From an uncultured Collinsella sp. (GTDB taxonomy: Bacteria; Actinomycetota; Coriobacteriia; Coriobacteriales; Coriobacteriaceae), in NCBI GenBank assembly GCA_958415525.1, contig CATYZE010000014.1, forward strand, positions 1 to 56,695: a stretch of DNA of 56,695 nucleotides, in the 5' to 3' direction. The notes beneath the pieces were generated by a model. That model was not told the origin of the DNA. It was given only the letters and a program-made list of their open reading frames with translations, and ran no database searches. The stretch's first letter is position 1. Each line of letters begins with the position of its first letter. The position numbers were made by a program, and so were the translations under genes. Positions 49,848 to 56,695 of the stretch are shown one piece after another.

Positions 49848-51416
49848 TTAGCTGGTGTGGCGCCAGCGGGGGTCGGTGAGCGTACGCGCCACACCCAGGC
49901 CAACGGGCAAAAACGCCACGATGAGCACTGCACGCACAAACCAGCCGAGCATATTGACCGTGTCGAAGGTGCACATGTAATACATCGAGCGATAGAGATA
50001 CAGACCGGGCACCATAATGACAATCGATGGCACCGTGAGGGCGATACGTGGATAGGTGAGCTTGATTTCGGCTAAGCTCGCGAGCAGACCCGATACCAGC
50101 GCGCCGATAAACGCCGCCGCCTCGGGAGGCATGCCAGCGCTCAAGCCCAGAAAGGGAAGCAGCATCGGCACATCGACGAGCGTAAGGCGCAAGGTATTAG
50201 ACACGGCGCCGATGAGCCCTGCCGCCGCCGCCATCTTTACCGGACTGTTGAACATAACCGAGAAGCCAAATACACCGACGAAGCTCATCACCACACGCAA
50301 GAGTGTAAGAGCCAACGGTGAGAGCCCGAGCGGGGCAAAGTCATCCGGCGCCAGCCCCACACACTCGGCAACCATCCAGCCTACGAGGGTCGCCATCACA
50401 ATAATCGACACAGCATACGAAAGACGCTCAATGCCGCTTCGCATATCGAGCTTAGCAATGTCGAGGCCTGCCGTAATGAGGGGAAAGCCGGGAATCACAA
50501 AGAGCATGGCGCCGATATAGCCTTCTTGGTGCGACATTGCCCCCGGAATGACCTGGCCAAGGCCGAGCAATGCCAGCAAATACGAGATACAGGCCAGCGC
50601 GATGCCAATCGTCAACGCGCTAAACTGGCCAAGGCCTTGCTTGAGAATATGGGAGCGAGCAAAGTTACCGACACCAGCGCCCACAAATGCACAAGCCATC
50701 TCGATAGGGCCGCCGCCGAGCAAAAAGACAAAGGCGCCACAAGCACAGGCCGCCGCAAGGCCCTGTTGCCAGGGAGTGTAATCGGGTTTTGAACTCTCAA
50801 CGGTCTTGAGCATCTCGTGGTACTCATGCACGGTAAACCGGCGCCCGTAAACCTCGATTTCCTTTAAGAAGCTCTCCATCATCCAAATGCGATGAGTATT
50901 GACTCCCGTTGTGGGTAGGCTGACGACCTCGTTAAAGCAGTGGCCGCCTTCGATGCAGGTGCACTCAAACGACAGGAGACTCAGGTCGACGTGAATCGTG
51001 ACGCCGAGTACGGCAGCAACACGATTCATGGTATCGCGTACGCGCCAGGCACCTGTTCCGCTTGCCAGCATAAGCATGCCGGTGCGGCAGATGATGGATG
51101 ATTTATCGGTGAGCGGCGCATCGACGGCAAGCTCATCGCCTGCCGTCACGATCTGGCGCCAGTCGGTTTTCATATGGAGGGCGCCGGCACGGACACCGTG
51201 GTGCATGGGGACTCTTGAGAGCAACGAATCATGGTGCGAAGGCTGTGGGGGTTCCATCGATTCGACCTCGTCCTCGTCGGGCCCTTCATCAACAAGGTCG
51301 AAAGCATCGAGCGCCGCCGGCTCGCGACGATCGGTCAATTCCTCGTCCTCATCATCAAAATAGTTGAACTGATCGAGCATGTCCTCTTCGATTGCACGAT
51401 CGCTCGCGTCGTCCAT
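49848..51416 (-). CDS. Threonine/serine exporter (ThrE) family protein
   Basis: 522 residues from ATG 51416 with GGGAG upstream. The first 75 residues are strongly acidic. LASGTGAWRVRDTMNRVAAVLGV opens the cytoplasmic DUF1212 domain, and about ten membrane helices follow, with the second, ThrE_2-like unit after residue 390. This is the fused form of the two-part exporter. It should export small amino acids. Element B lies in its upstream region. Confidence 0.9.
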   Translation of the reverse strand: MDDASDRAIEEDMLDQFNYFDDEDEELTDRREPAALDAFDLVDEGPDEDEVESMEPPQPSHHDSLLSRVPMHHGVRAGALHMKTDWRQIVTAGDELAVDAPLTDKSSIICRTGMLMLASGTGAWRVRDTMNRVAAVLGVTIHVDLSLLSFECTCIEGGHCFNEVVSLPTTGVNTHRIWMMESFLKEIEVYGRRFTVHEYHEMLKTVESSKPDYTPWQQGLAAACACGAFVFLLGGGPIEMACAFVGAGVGNFARSHILKQGLGQFSALTIGIALACISYLLALLGLGQVIPGAMSHQEGYIGAMLFVIPGFPLITAGLDIAKLDMRSGIERLSYAVSIIVMATLVGWMVAECVGLAPDDFAPLGLSPLALTLLRVVMSFVGVFGFSVMFNSPVKMAAAAGLIGAVSNTLRLTLVDVPMLLPFLGLSAGMPPEAAAFIGALVSGLLASLAEIKLTYPRIALTVPSIVIMVPGLYLYRSMYYMCTFDTVNMLGWFVRAVLIVAFLPVGLGVARTLTDPRWRHTS

Positions 51417-51525
51417 ATAGACGCTCCCTTCCTGCCGACTAACCCCCATCCTAGGCGGCAACGGCTAAAGGAAACATAAAAGAGGCGGCTGTCATGCGAG
51501 CCATGTGCGCAATAACCGTTGGGCA

Positions 51526-51577
51526 GTCGTTTAAGAACGTCCCAAACGACAAGTCATTTAAGAACGTCCCCAACGAC
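51526..51577. repeat. Two GTCCC-loop hairpins
   Basis: GTCGTTT (51526-51532) pairs with AAACGAC (51544-51550). GTCATTT (51553-51559) pairs with AACGAC (51572-51577). Both loops are AAGAACGTCCC. They precede element B just as 7984-8012 precedes element A. Confidence 0.7.
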
Positions 51578-51590
51578 TACATCGATGTGC

Positions 51591-51744
51591 TGGCAACGCC
51601 AGCGAGCGGGCCGCATTTGAGACAAGGTGACGCGAAACGAAAGGGCGCTGACCTTCTGGTCGCGCCCTTGAAGTTGAACGTCAGATTGTCCAAATGCGGC
51701 CCGCGCAGCGTCGAGCCGTTACGCGGTTCGTAGAACCGCGTAAC
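51591..51744. ncRNA. Structured intergenic element, copy B (unidentified family)
   Basis: Read on +. TGGCAACGCC, P1 51606-51619/51691-51704 (14 perfect pairs), conserved CAAGGTGACGCGAA, P2 51641-51648/51662-51669 with bulged T and GACC-TTCT-GGTC, conserved TGAACGTCAGATTG, GCAGCGTCGA, then a hairpin 51718-51729/51733-51744. Compared with copy A, 12 of 14 P1 positions and 5 of 8 P2 positions differ, all with compensating partners. It ends 4 bases before the lysS stop. Confidence 0.75.
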
Positions 51745-51747
51745 TAG

Positions 51748-53712
51748 TTAGTACATCTTTGCGCCGGCAGGGATGGAAGCGTCGAGCTGGATCAGGTTGA
51801 GACGCTCCTCACCATCCTCCTCGTGGATAGCGCTGATGAGCATGCCGCAGCTGGGAATGCCCATCATCTTGCGCGGAGGCAGGTTGGTGATGGCGAGCAA
51901 GGTCTTGCCGACCAGGTCCTCAGGCTCATAATAACCGTGAATGCCGGAGAGGATGGTGCGGTCGGTGCCGGTGCCGTCGTCGAGCGTAAAGTTCAGCAGC
52001 TTCTTGGACTTCTTGACGGCCTCGCATGCCTTGACCTTCACAGCGCGGAAATCGCTCTTGGAGAAAGTGTCAAAGTCGACGAACTCCTCGAACAACGGCT
52101 CAACGGCGATCTTGGAGTAATCGACCGTGGGCTTGAGCGGCTTGACGAAGGGGCTCGCGGTGTTGCCGGCCTCGGCAGCCTTGGCAGCAGCGGCACCGGA
52201 CTGGAAACCCTTCTCGGGCTTCATGTGCGGGAACAGCAGGACGTCGCGGATAGAAGCCTGGTTGGTGAGCAGCATGACCACGCGGTCGATACCGATGCCG
52301 ATGCCGCCCGCGGGAGGCATACCGTACTCGAGGGCGCGCACGTAGTCCTCGTCGTACTCCATGGCCTCGTCGTCGCCGCCAGCCTTCTCGGCCATCTGAG
52401 CGGCAAAGCGCTCGGCCTGGTCGACCGGGTCGTTGAGCTCGGAGAACGCATTGGCGTACTCGTGACCGGCAATAACCAGCTCAAAGCGGTGCGTCAGGCG
52501 CGGGTCGTCCTCAAAGCGCTTGGCAAGCGGGCTGACCTCGATGGGGTAATCGCACACGAACGTGGGGTTGACGATGGTGTCCTCGCCCAGCTCATCGTAG
52601 ATCTCGGCGATAATCTTGCCGGCGGTCCACTCGGGCTTAATCTCCAGGCCCTTCTCGCGCGCGGCGGCAGCAAGCTCCTCGACCGGCGTGTCGATGGTGA
52701 TCTGCTTGCCGAGCACGTCGGAGACGATGTCGGTCATGGGACGGCTGGCCCACTCACCAGAAAGGTCGATGGTCTGGCCCTGGTACTCGATGACCTCGGG
52801 GTTGCCGATGGCCTTGTTAGCCGCCTTAATGACACCCTGGGCGAGCGCCTTCATGCCCTCGAGGTCGGAGAAGGCACGGTAGGCCTCCATCGTGGTGAAC
52901 TCGGGGTTGTGGGTAAGGTCCATGCCCTCGTTACGGAAGATGCGGCCGATCTCGAACACGCGCTCAAAACCACCGACGATGCAGCGCTTGAGGTGCAGCT
53001 CAGTGGCAATACGCAGGTAGCACTCCTGATCGAGCGCGTTGAAGTGGGTGATGAACGGCTTGGCCGTGGCACCACCCTGGATGGTCTGCAGGATGGGGGT
53101 CTCGACCTCCATGTAGCCGTCGGACTCCATAAAGCGACGGAAGGTGGAGAGAATCTGCGAACGCTTACGGAAGGTCTCGCGAACGTCGTCGTTGGCGATC
53201 AGGTCGACATAGCGCTGGCGATAGCGGGTCTCCTTGTCGGAAAGACCGTGGAACTTCTCGGGCAGCGGACGAACGGCCTTGGAAAGCAGGGTCGCGCTCT
53301 TAGGGGCAACGGAAAGCTGGCCGCGCTGGGTGCGCACAACCACGCCGGTCACGCCCAGGATGTCGCCCAGGTCGAGAGCCTTGAGCGTATTCCAGGCAGC
53401 CTCGTCCATGTCGTTGATGCGGCAGAACAGTTGAATCTCGGCAGTCGCATCGCGCACGACGATGAACATGATCTTGCCCTGACCGCGCTTGGCGACCACA
53501 CGGCCGGCGATCTTCACGACATCCTCGGTGTCCTCACCATCGGCAAGATCGGCGTACTTAGTCTCGATATCGGCGACGTAGTCCTCAAGCTCAGAGTGCT
53601 CGGGATAGGGGTTTTGGCCCGCCTCGAACAGGGCGGCGCGCTTGGCCAGGCGGGTGGCGCGCTCGTCGTTGAGCGTCGATGCCTGATCGGCGGCGTTCTG
53701 GTTCTCTGCCAT
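51748..53712 (-). CDS. lysS: Lysyl-tRNA synthetase with C-terminal tRNA-binding domain
   Basis: 654 residues, about 150 longer than typical class II LysRS. The OB domain (VVKIAGRVVAKRGQGKIMFIVVRD), motif 2 (RIFRNEGMDLTHNPEFTTMEAY) and motif 3 (GIGIGIDRVVMLLTNQASIRDVL) are intact. Residues about 545-654 (FSKSDFRAVKVKACEAVKKSKKLLNFTLDDG...ISGIHGYYEPEDLVGKTLL) are an EMAPII/Trbp111-like domain like the C-terminus of MetRS. It charges tRNA-Lys; the extra domain should increase tRNA affinity. Confidence 0.95.
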   Translation of the reverse strand: MAENQNAADQASTLNDERATRLAKRAALFEAGQNPYPEHSELEDYVADIETKYADLADGEDTEDVVKIAGRVVAKRGQGKIMFIVVRDATAEIQLFCRINDMDEAAWNTLKALDLGDILGVTGVVVRTQRGQLSVAPKSATLLSKAVRPLPEKFHGLSDKETRYRQRYVDLIANDDVRETFRKRSQILSTFRRFMESDGYMEVETPILQTIQGGATAKPFITHFNALDQECYLRIATELHLKRCIVGGFERVFEIGRIFRNEGMDLTHNPEFTTMEAYRAFSDLEGMKALAQGVIKAANKAIGNPEVIEYQGQTIDLSGEWASRPMTDIVSDVLGKQITIDTPVEELAAAAREKGLEIKPEWTAGKIIAEIYDELGEDTIVNPTFVCDYPIEVSPLAKRFEDDPRLTHRFELVIAGHEYANAFSELNDPVDQAERFAAQMAEKAGGDDEAMEYDEDYVRALEYGMPPAGGIGIGIDRVVMLLTNQASIRDVLLFPHMKPEKGFQSGAAAAKAAEAGNTASPFVKPLKPTVDYSKIAVEPLFEEFVDFDTFSKSDFRAVKVKACEAVKKSKKLLNFTLDDGTGTDRTILSGIHGYYEPEDLVGKTLLAITNLPPRKMMGIPSCGMLISAIHEEDGEERLNLIQLDASIPAGAKMY

Positions 53713-53730
53713 AAGTTAGCTCCTCAAACT

Positions 53731-53767
53731 AAAACGCTCCCCAGGATTCGGTCCCAGGGAGCGAAAA
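53731..53767. terminator. Terminator of greA
   Basis: CGCTCCC pairs with GGGAGCG around a 15-base loop; TTTT follows on the minus strand (AAAA at 53731-53734). Confidence 0.75.
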
Positions 53768-53791
53768 CATACCTTTACGCGGGACCGTGGT

Positions 53792-54262
53792 CTAGCGTGC
53801 GATCTTGGCGATGGTGTAGACGCGAGTCTTGCCGGAAGGCGTAACGACCTCGACGGAGTCGCCCTCGCCGTGACCAATGATGGCGTGACCGACCGGAGAC
53901 TCGTTGGAAATCTTGTGCTCGAGCGAGTTGGTCTCGGTGGTACCGACGAGCGTGACTTCCATGACCTCACCGTTGGGATCAATCAGAGAAACGGTGGAAC
54001 CGATGGAGACGGTCAGATCGCCCGTGGTGGCAGCAACCTGAGCGTTGGCGAGGATGGCCTGGATCTCGGCAATACGAGCGGCGTTCTGGGCCTGCTTGTC
54101 CTTAGCGGCGTCGTACTCGGAGTTCTCCGAAAGGTCGCCGAACGCGCGGGCTTCCTTGATGTCCTCGACGATCTCCTTGGCGTAATCGCCCTCACGCCAA
54201 GCGAGCTCCTCGACGAGCTTCTGGCGGCCCTCAGCGGTCAGTACGATCTGGCTTGCGTCCAT
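53792..54262 (-). CDS. greA: Transcription elongation factor GreA
   Basis: 156 residues. The N-terminal coiled coil carries DLSENSEYDAAKDKQ, with the acidic tip residues that trigger transcript cleavage, and the C-terminal FKBP-like domain has ISNESPVGHAIIGHGEGDSVEVVTPSG. It rescues backtracked RNA polymerase. ATG 54262. Located between tatA and lysS, each with its own terminator. Confidence 0.97.
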   Translation of the reverse strand: MDASQIVLTAEGRQKLVEELAWREGDYAKEIVEDIKEARAFGDLSENSEYDAAKDKQAQNAARIAEIQAILANAQVAATTGDLTVSIGSTVSLIDPNGEVMEVTLVGTTETNSLEHKISNESPVGHAIIGHGEGDSVEVVTPSGKTRVYTIAKIAR

Positions 54263-54310
54263 ACGGATATCTCCCCAACTCTGATCAAACAATCAACTGT
54301 CAACAAAACG

Positions 54311-54343
54311 AAAAAGACCGGCTAGCCTGCGGGCAAGCCGGTC
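54311..54343 (-). terminator. Terminator of tatA
   Basis: GACCGGCT pairs with AGCCGGTC, followed by TTTTTCG on the minus strand. Confidence 0.85.
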
Positions 54344-54368
54344 AGGTGCTCACCCCAAAGGGATGGGA

Positions 54369-54644
54369 CTACTCTGCGTCCGCGTCGCTGTCCTCTGCCT
54401 GCTTCTTCTTGGCAGCAGCGAGCTTGGCCTCGAGCTCAGCGATCTCCTTGTCCTCCTCGGACTGCTCGACCACGACCTCCTCGGCCTGCTTGGTCTCGGC
54501 CTTATCGTCGCCCTCCATACCCTCACGGATATTCTTGACGGTAGAGCCGAGGGACTTGCCGAGCTTCGGCAGGTTCTTGGGCCCGAAGATAATCAGGACA
54601 ACGACGAGAATAATGATGAGCTCAGGAGCCCTCAGTCCAAACAT
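54369..54644 (-). CDS. tatA: Sec-independent translocase protein TatA
   Basis: 91 residues. MFGLRAPELIIILVVVLIIFGPKNLPKLGKSLG is the TatA membrane helix with FGP hinge and amphipathic helix; an acidic, charged tail follows. It forms the Tat pore for folded proteins. GGAGG is 6 bases before ATG 54644. No tatC is in the window. A longer in-frame reading runs back into tRNA-Pro and is not used. Confidence 0.95.
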   Translation of the reverse strand: MFGLRAPELIIILVVVLIIFGPKNLPKLGKSLGSTVKNIREGMEGDDKAETKQAEEVVVEQSEEDKEIAELEAKLAAAKKKQAEDSDADAE

Positions 54645-54717
54645 GTAGACCTCCACAATACAGCGAGACAAGCTCGAATGAGTATACCGCGGGTATCGCG
54701 GTATCACAACAATAGCT

Positions 54718-54746
54718 AAAAAAAGGGACCGCAAGAAGCGGTCCCT
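54718..54746 (-). terminator. Terminator of tRNA-Pro
   Basis: AGGGACCGC pairs with GCGGTCCCT around TTCTT, followed by a run of seven T. Confidence 0.9.
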
Positions 54747-54756
54747 CCTCATGCTC

Positions 54757-54833
54757 TGGTCGGGTTGACTGGATTTGAACCAGCGACCCCTGCGTCCCGA
54801 ACGCAGTGCTCTACCAAACTGAGCCACAACCCG
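54757..54833 (-). tRNA. tRNA-Pro (CGG)
   Basis: 77 nt. Acceptor CGGGTTG/CAACCCG, D-arm TGGCTCAGTTTGGTAGAGCA, anticodon CGG in GTTCGGGACGC, T-loop GGTTCAAATCC, CCA encoded. TACTAT with an extended TG lies about 20 bases upstream as a possible -10. Confidence 0.95.
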
Positions 54834-54882
54834 TTAGCTCGACTATAGTAACAAAGATTTCCATCGTGTGCTAGAGAAATTT

Positions 54883-55779
54883 TTACTTCTTTGGCACTTC
54901 GATGCGAACCGTGTTGGGAATGAGCTCCGTCGCGCAGGACCACCAGCCGTTTTGCAGGGCAGCGTCGGCAAGCCTTTCGGCCGTGGCGGCGGTGTCGCAA
55001 ATGGCAAACGAGCAGGCACCCGATCCGCACACATCTACAGCAACGATGCCGTCCTGTTTACGCAGCCAATCGAGAACCGTTTGAATCTGCGGCTCCATCT
55101 GTGCGGAAATGACACCCAGGTTGTTATGGATGAGCGCATATGCCGTCTCGGCATCACCAGCACGCAAGGCAGAAGCTATCGCGCCGGGCTTGTCTGCGGG
55201 CATCGGGTTCTCATCAAATCGTCGATACGCTTCAACCGTTGAAACGCCCGCCTCGCGCGGCTTGACCAGCACAACGGGCGTTGCGGGCAGCGCGGGATAC
55301 TCAGTTGCCAGCACATCTCCCCCGCCCACGTAGAATGCGGGACTCACGTGCAAAAAGAATGGCACGTCGGCACCGATACCGCGAGCGATGTCATCGAGCG
55401 CAGGATCGGTGCGATCGATACCCCACAGCTCCGCCAAGGCGACAATGACCGCCGCGGCATCCGTCGAGGGGCCGCCCAAACCGGCGCACAATGGAATGCG
55501 CTTCTCAATCGTCACGCAGATGTTTGCCTCGCGACCATAATGCTCGGCCATAGCAACCGCAGCCCGATACGCCGTATTCTTTTGCATGGGAAAATCTGAT
55601 GCCGGAACCGTCTGGACGGTCAGCGCCTGCGCCGGCGTGACCGTCACGGTATCGGAAAGACCGACGGCTGCCATCAGGGAATCGACCCTGTGGTAGCCGC
55701 GGTCATCGCGCTCGGTATGAACCCCCAAGTAGAGGTTAATCTTTGCCGGCGCGGAAAGAGTCAGGGACCGATCGGTCAC
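54883..55779 (-). CDS. ispE: 4-diphosphocytidyl-2-C-methyl-D-erythritol kinase
   Basis: 298 residues, GHMP kinase. SAPAKINLYLGVHTERDDRGYHRVDSLM is the start, and PLCAGLGGPSTDAAAVIVAL the ATP loop (family usual: GAGLGGGSSDAAA), then VDVCGSGACSFAI motif 3. It phosphorylates CDP-ME in the MEP pathway, complementing ispD and ispF 24 kb away. It starts 2 bases after the veg stop. Confidence 0.96.
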   Translation of the reverse strand: MTDRSLTLSAPAKINLYLGVHTERDDRGYHRVDSLMAAVGLSDTVTVTPAQALTVQTVPASDFPMQKNTAYRAAVAMAEHYGREANICVTIEKRIPLCAGLGGPSTDAAAVIVALAELWGIDRTDPALDDIARGIGADVPFFLHVSPAFYVGGGDVLATEYPALPATPVVLVKPREAGVSTVEAYRRFDENPMPADKPGAIASALRAGDAETAYALIHNNLGVISAQMEPQIQTVLDWLRKQDGIVAVDVCGSGACSFAICDTAATAERLADAALQNGWWSCATELIPNTVRIEVPKK

Positions 55780-55781
55780 CG

Positions 55782-56078
55782 TTAGTGCTCCTCGAGCTGG
55801 TTGCCGAGCGGGGTAAAGATATGCTCGCCGCTCTCGGGGTCGAACAGCTCGACCTGACCGGTGAGGACATCGATATACTGGTAGGACTGACGCGACTTGC
55901 GGCCGCGGCGCTCGTCGACCTCGACGATAAAGACGGCGGGGTGGACGCTCTTGATGGTGCCCATGCGCTCGACGACGCGGGTGCGGCCCATGTTGGCCTT
56001 CACCTTGACGCGATCGCCCACCATATCGGTCAGCTTCTCGTGGATGTCGTCGACGTGATTGACTTCCATCTCTTCCAT
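55782..56078 (-). CDS. veg: Veg-family protein
   Basis: 98 residues. VDDIHEKLTDMVGDRVKVKANMGRTRVVERMGTIKSVHPAVFIVEVDE matches the Veg family (DUF1021), short beta-barrel proteins linked to biofilm and germination in Bacillus. It is normally next to ispE, as here. GGAGG lies 9 bases before ATG 56078. Confidence 0.9.
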   Translation of the reverse strand: MEEMEVNHVDDIHEKLTDMVGDRVKVKANMGRTRVVERMGTIKSVHPAVFIVEVDERRGRKSRQSYQYIDVLTGQVELFDPESGEHIFTPLGNQLEEH

Positions 56079-56145
56079 GAACAGGGCCTCCAGAAGGTGC
56101 AATTCAAAAAGGGGATAATACCCCTAAGATAGACAAAACTCTAAT

Positions 56146-56175
56146 ACTATAGCACCCTGCTGCCGCCATACGCAA
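56146..56175 (-). promoter_or_regulatory. Promoter of veg-ispE
   Basis: Minus strand TTGCGT (56170-56175), 18-base spacer, TATAGT (56146-56151). A GGGG-ATAATA-CCCC leader hairpin is at 56111-56124. Confidence 0.55.
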
Positions 56176-56210
56176 GTAGTTAAATAAGCCCCGTCCCAAA
56201 TTGACTACTT
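56174..56210. repeat. GTCCC-loop hairpin
   Basis: AAGTAGT (56174-56180) pairs with ACTACTT (56204-56210); the loop holds CCCCGTCCC. TTAAATAAGCC/TTAAAATAAGCC is a direct repeat within it. Confidence 0.55.
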
Positions 56211-56247
56211 AAAATAAGCCTTGATTATCAACTTCATCCGAACACTC

Positions 56248-56283
56248 CCCACATTCATCCGTACATGTACGGATGAATGTGGG
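56248..56283. repeat. Perfect 36-bp palindrome before the transposase gene
   Basis: CCCACATTCATCCGTACA followed directly by its exact reverse complement. It could be the IS30-type end, an abutted end-end junction, or a palindromic target site. ATTCATCCG also has a partial copy at 56232-56240. Confidence 0.85.
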
Positions 56284-56336
56284 AATCCGATACCCTGAGG
56301 GCCGGATCGGCCGGCCCCGGGAGATCGGAGGACGGC

Positions 56337-56695
56337 ATGTCCGGGAAGAAAAAGAAGGCGGCCGGGAAGGCGGAGCCGAGGGCCTACGGCAGGCTCACGA
56401 GGCACGAGCGGGACACGGTCCAGAGGATGCTGGAGCGCAGGGCCTCGTGCAGGGAGATCGCGAGGGAGCTGGGCAGGTCGCCCTCGACGGTGAGCGCCGA
56501 GGTGGCGTCGCACAGGTTCGTGACGGCGCCGAATCCCAGGCGCGGCGAGCGCGTGGACGGCTCCACCGACCTGTCGGCGGCCTGCCCGCGCCTGGCCGCG
56601 TGGCCGCGCTGCTGCAACGGCTGCGGCCGCTACCGCGCGGTGGGCTGCAAGCGCCGCCCGCACGTCTTCTACGAGGCCCGCGCGGCGCAGCTGTG
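56337..56695 (+). CDS. IS30-family transposase, N-terminal part (runs off the window)
   Basis: 119 codons are visible with no stop before the edge. After a Lys-rich start, YGRLTRHERDTVQRMLERR and ASCREIARELGRSPSTVSAEV form the IS30-type helix-turn-helix. A Cys-rich segment follows (WPRCCNGCGRYRAVGCKRR). GGAGGACGGC precedes the ATG. Arginine is often encoded by AGG, unlike the CGC habit of neighbouring genes, which supports foreign origin. The DDE catalytic domain would lie outside the window. Confidence 0.85.
   Translation, partial: MSGKKKKAAGKAEPRAYGRLTRHERDTVQRMLERRASCREIARELGRSPSTVSAEVASHRFVTAPNPRRGERVDGSTDLSAACPRLAAWPRCCNGCGRYRAVGCKRRPHVFYEARAAQL

Noticed and set aside
51494..51733. 79-codon + frame
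   Set aside because: It is element B plus its upstream hairpins; not conserved in copy A.
51823..53844. 673-codon frame antisense to lysS
   Set aside because: lysS has all class II motifs; the antisense frame has none and no ribosome-binding site.

Overview
The window comes from a GC-rich coriobacterium, most likely Collinsella or a close relative. I base this on the high-GC codon use, a LAxTG-type (class E) sortase signal, the ClpC/DisA/IspDF/CysS gene set and the gut-type accessory genes; no database search was run.

Layout. (1) 0.16-9.1 kb: aminotransferase, flavodoxin-like protein, deoxyinosine DNA glycosylase, GH13 amylase, MFS exporter, FeoA-FeoB fusion and esterase. (2) 9.4-21.3 kb, all on +: PTS IIA(Glc), asnS, a WYL-like regulator, a lipoprotein/permease/ATPase ABC uptake operon, a wall-anchored 5'-nucleotidase, an MscS channel, and a ParB-like/BMP fusion overlapping a metallophosphoesterase. 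(3) 21.4-26.7 kb, all on -: tRNA-Thr(TGT), tRNA-Tyr, tRNA-Thr(GGT), tRNA-Met, tuf, rpmG, tRNA-Trp, secE, nusG, rplK, rplA. This resembles the classic thrU-tyrU-thrT-tufB-secE-nusG-rplKA layout. About 700 bases between two of the tRNA genes are full of palindromes. (4) 26.8-32.3 kb, -: disA-ispD-ispF-cysS-rlmB-NYN nuclease operon. (5) mntP on + behind a yybP-ykoY manganese riboswitch. (6) 33.3-46 kb, an accessory region: DUF4143 ATPase with a four-copy 23-bp repeat array in its promoter, HipBA, pepD, a RelB-like/PIN toxin-antitoxin pair and a lower-GC RiPP cluster. (7) 46.1-56.1 kb, -: clpC, two membrane proteins, lysS with a C-terminal tRNA-binding domain, greA, tatA, tRNA-Pro, ispE, veg. The window ends inside an IS30-type transposase gene.

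The RiPP cluster (39.4-46.0 kb, -) has a DUF2975-like membrane protein and an XRE regulator, then a promoter overlapping the palindrome GTTATCG-N5-CGATAAC. A 36-residue, five-cysteine precursor peptide follows, then a leaky-terminator-like hairpin, an ABC-2 ATPase with two permeases, a radical SAM/SPASM maturase, and an ABC exporter without a visible peptidase domain.

The second main discovery is a structured intergenic element present twice (8024-8242 and 51591-51744). Its conserved core is identical or nearly so, while two long stems have changed almost completely with every pair preserved. It looks like an RNA (or ssDNA hairpin) family. Both copies abut the stop codon of a minus-strand gene and lie upstream of the next minus-strand gene. 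Several small palindrome families (GGGGAC loops, AGTTGCGGTG ends, TCTCGATCTGTAACA ends) are also scattered between genes.
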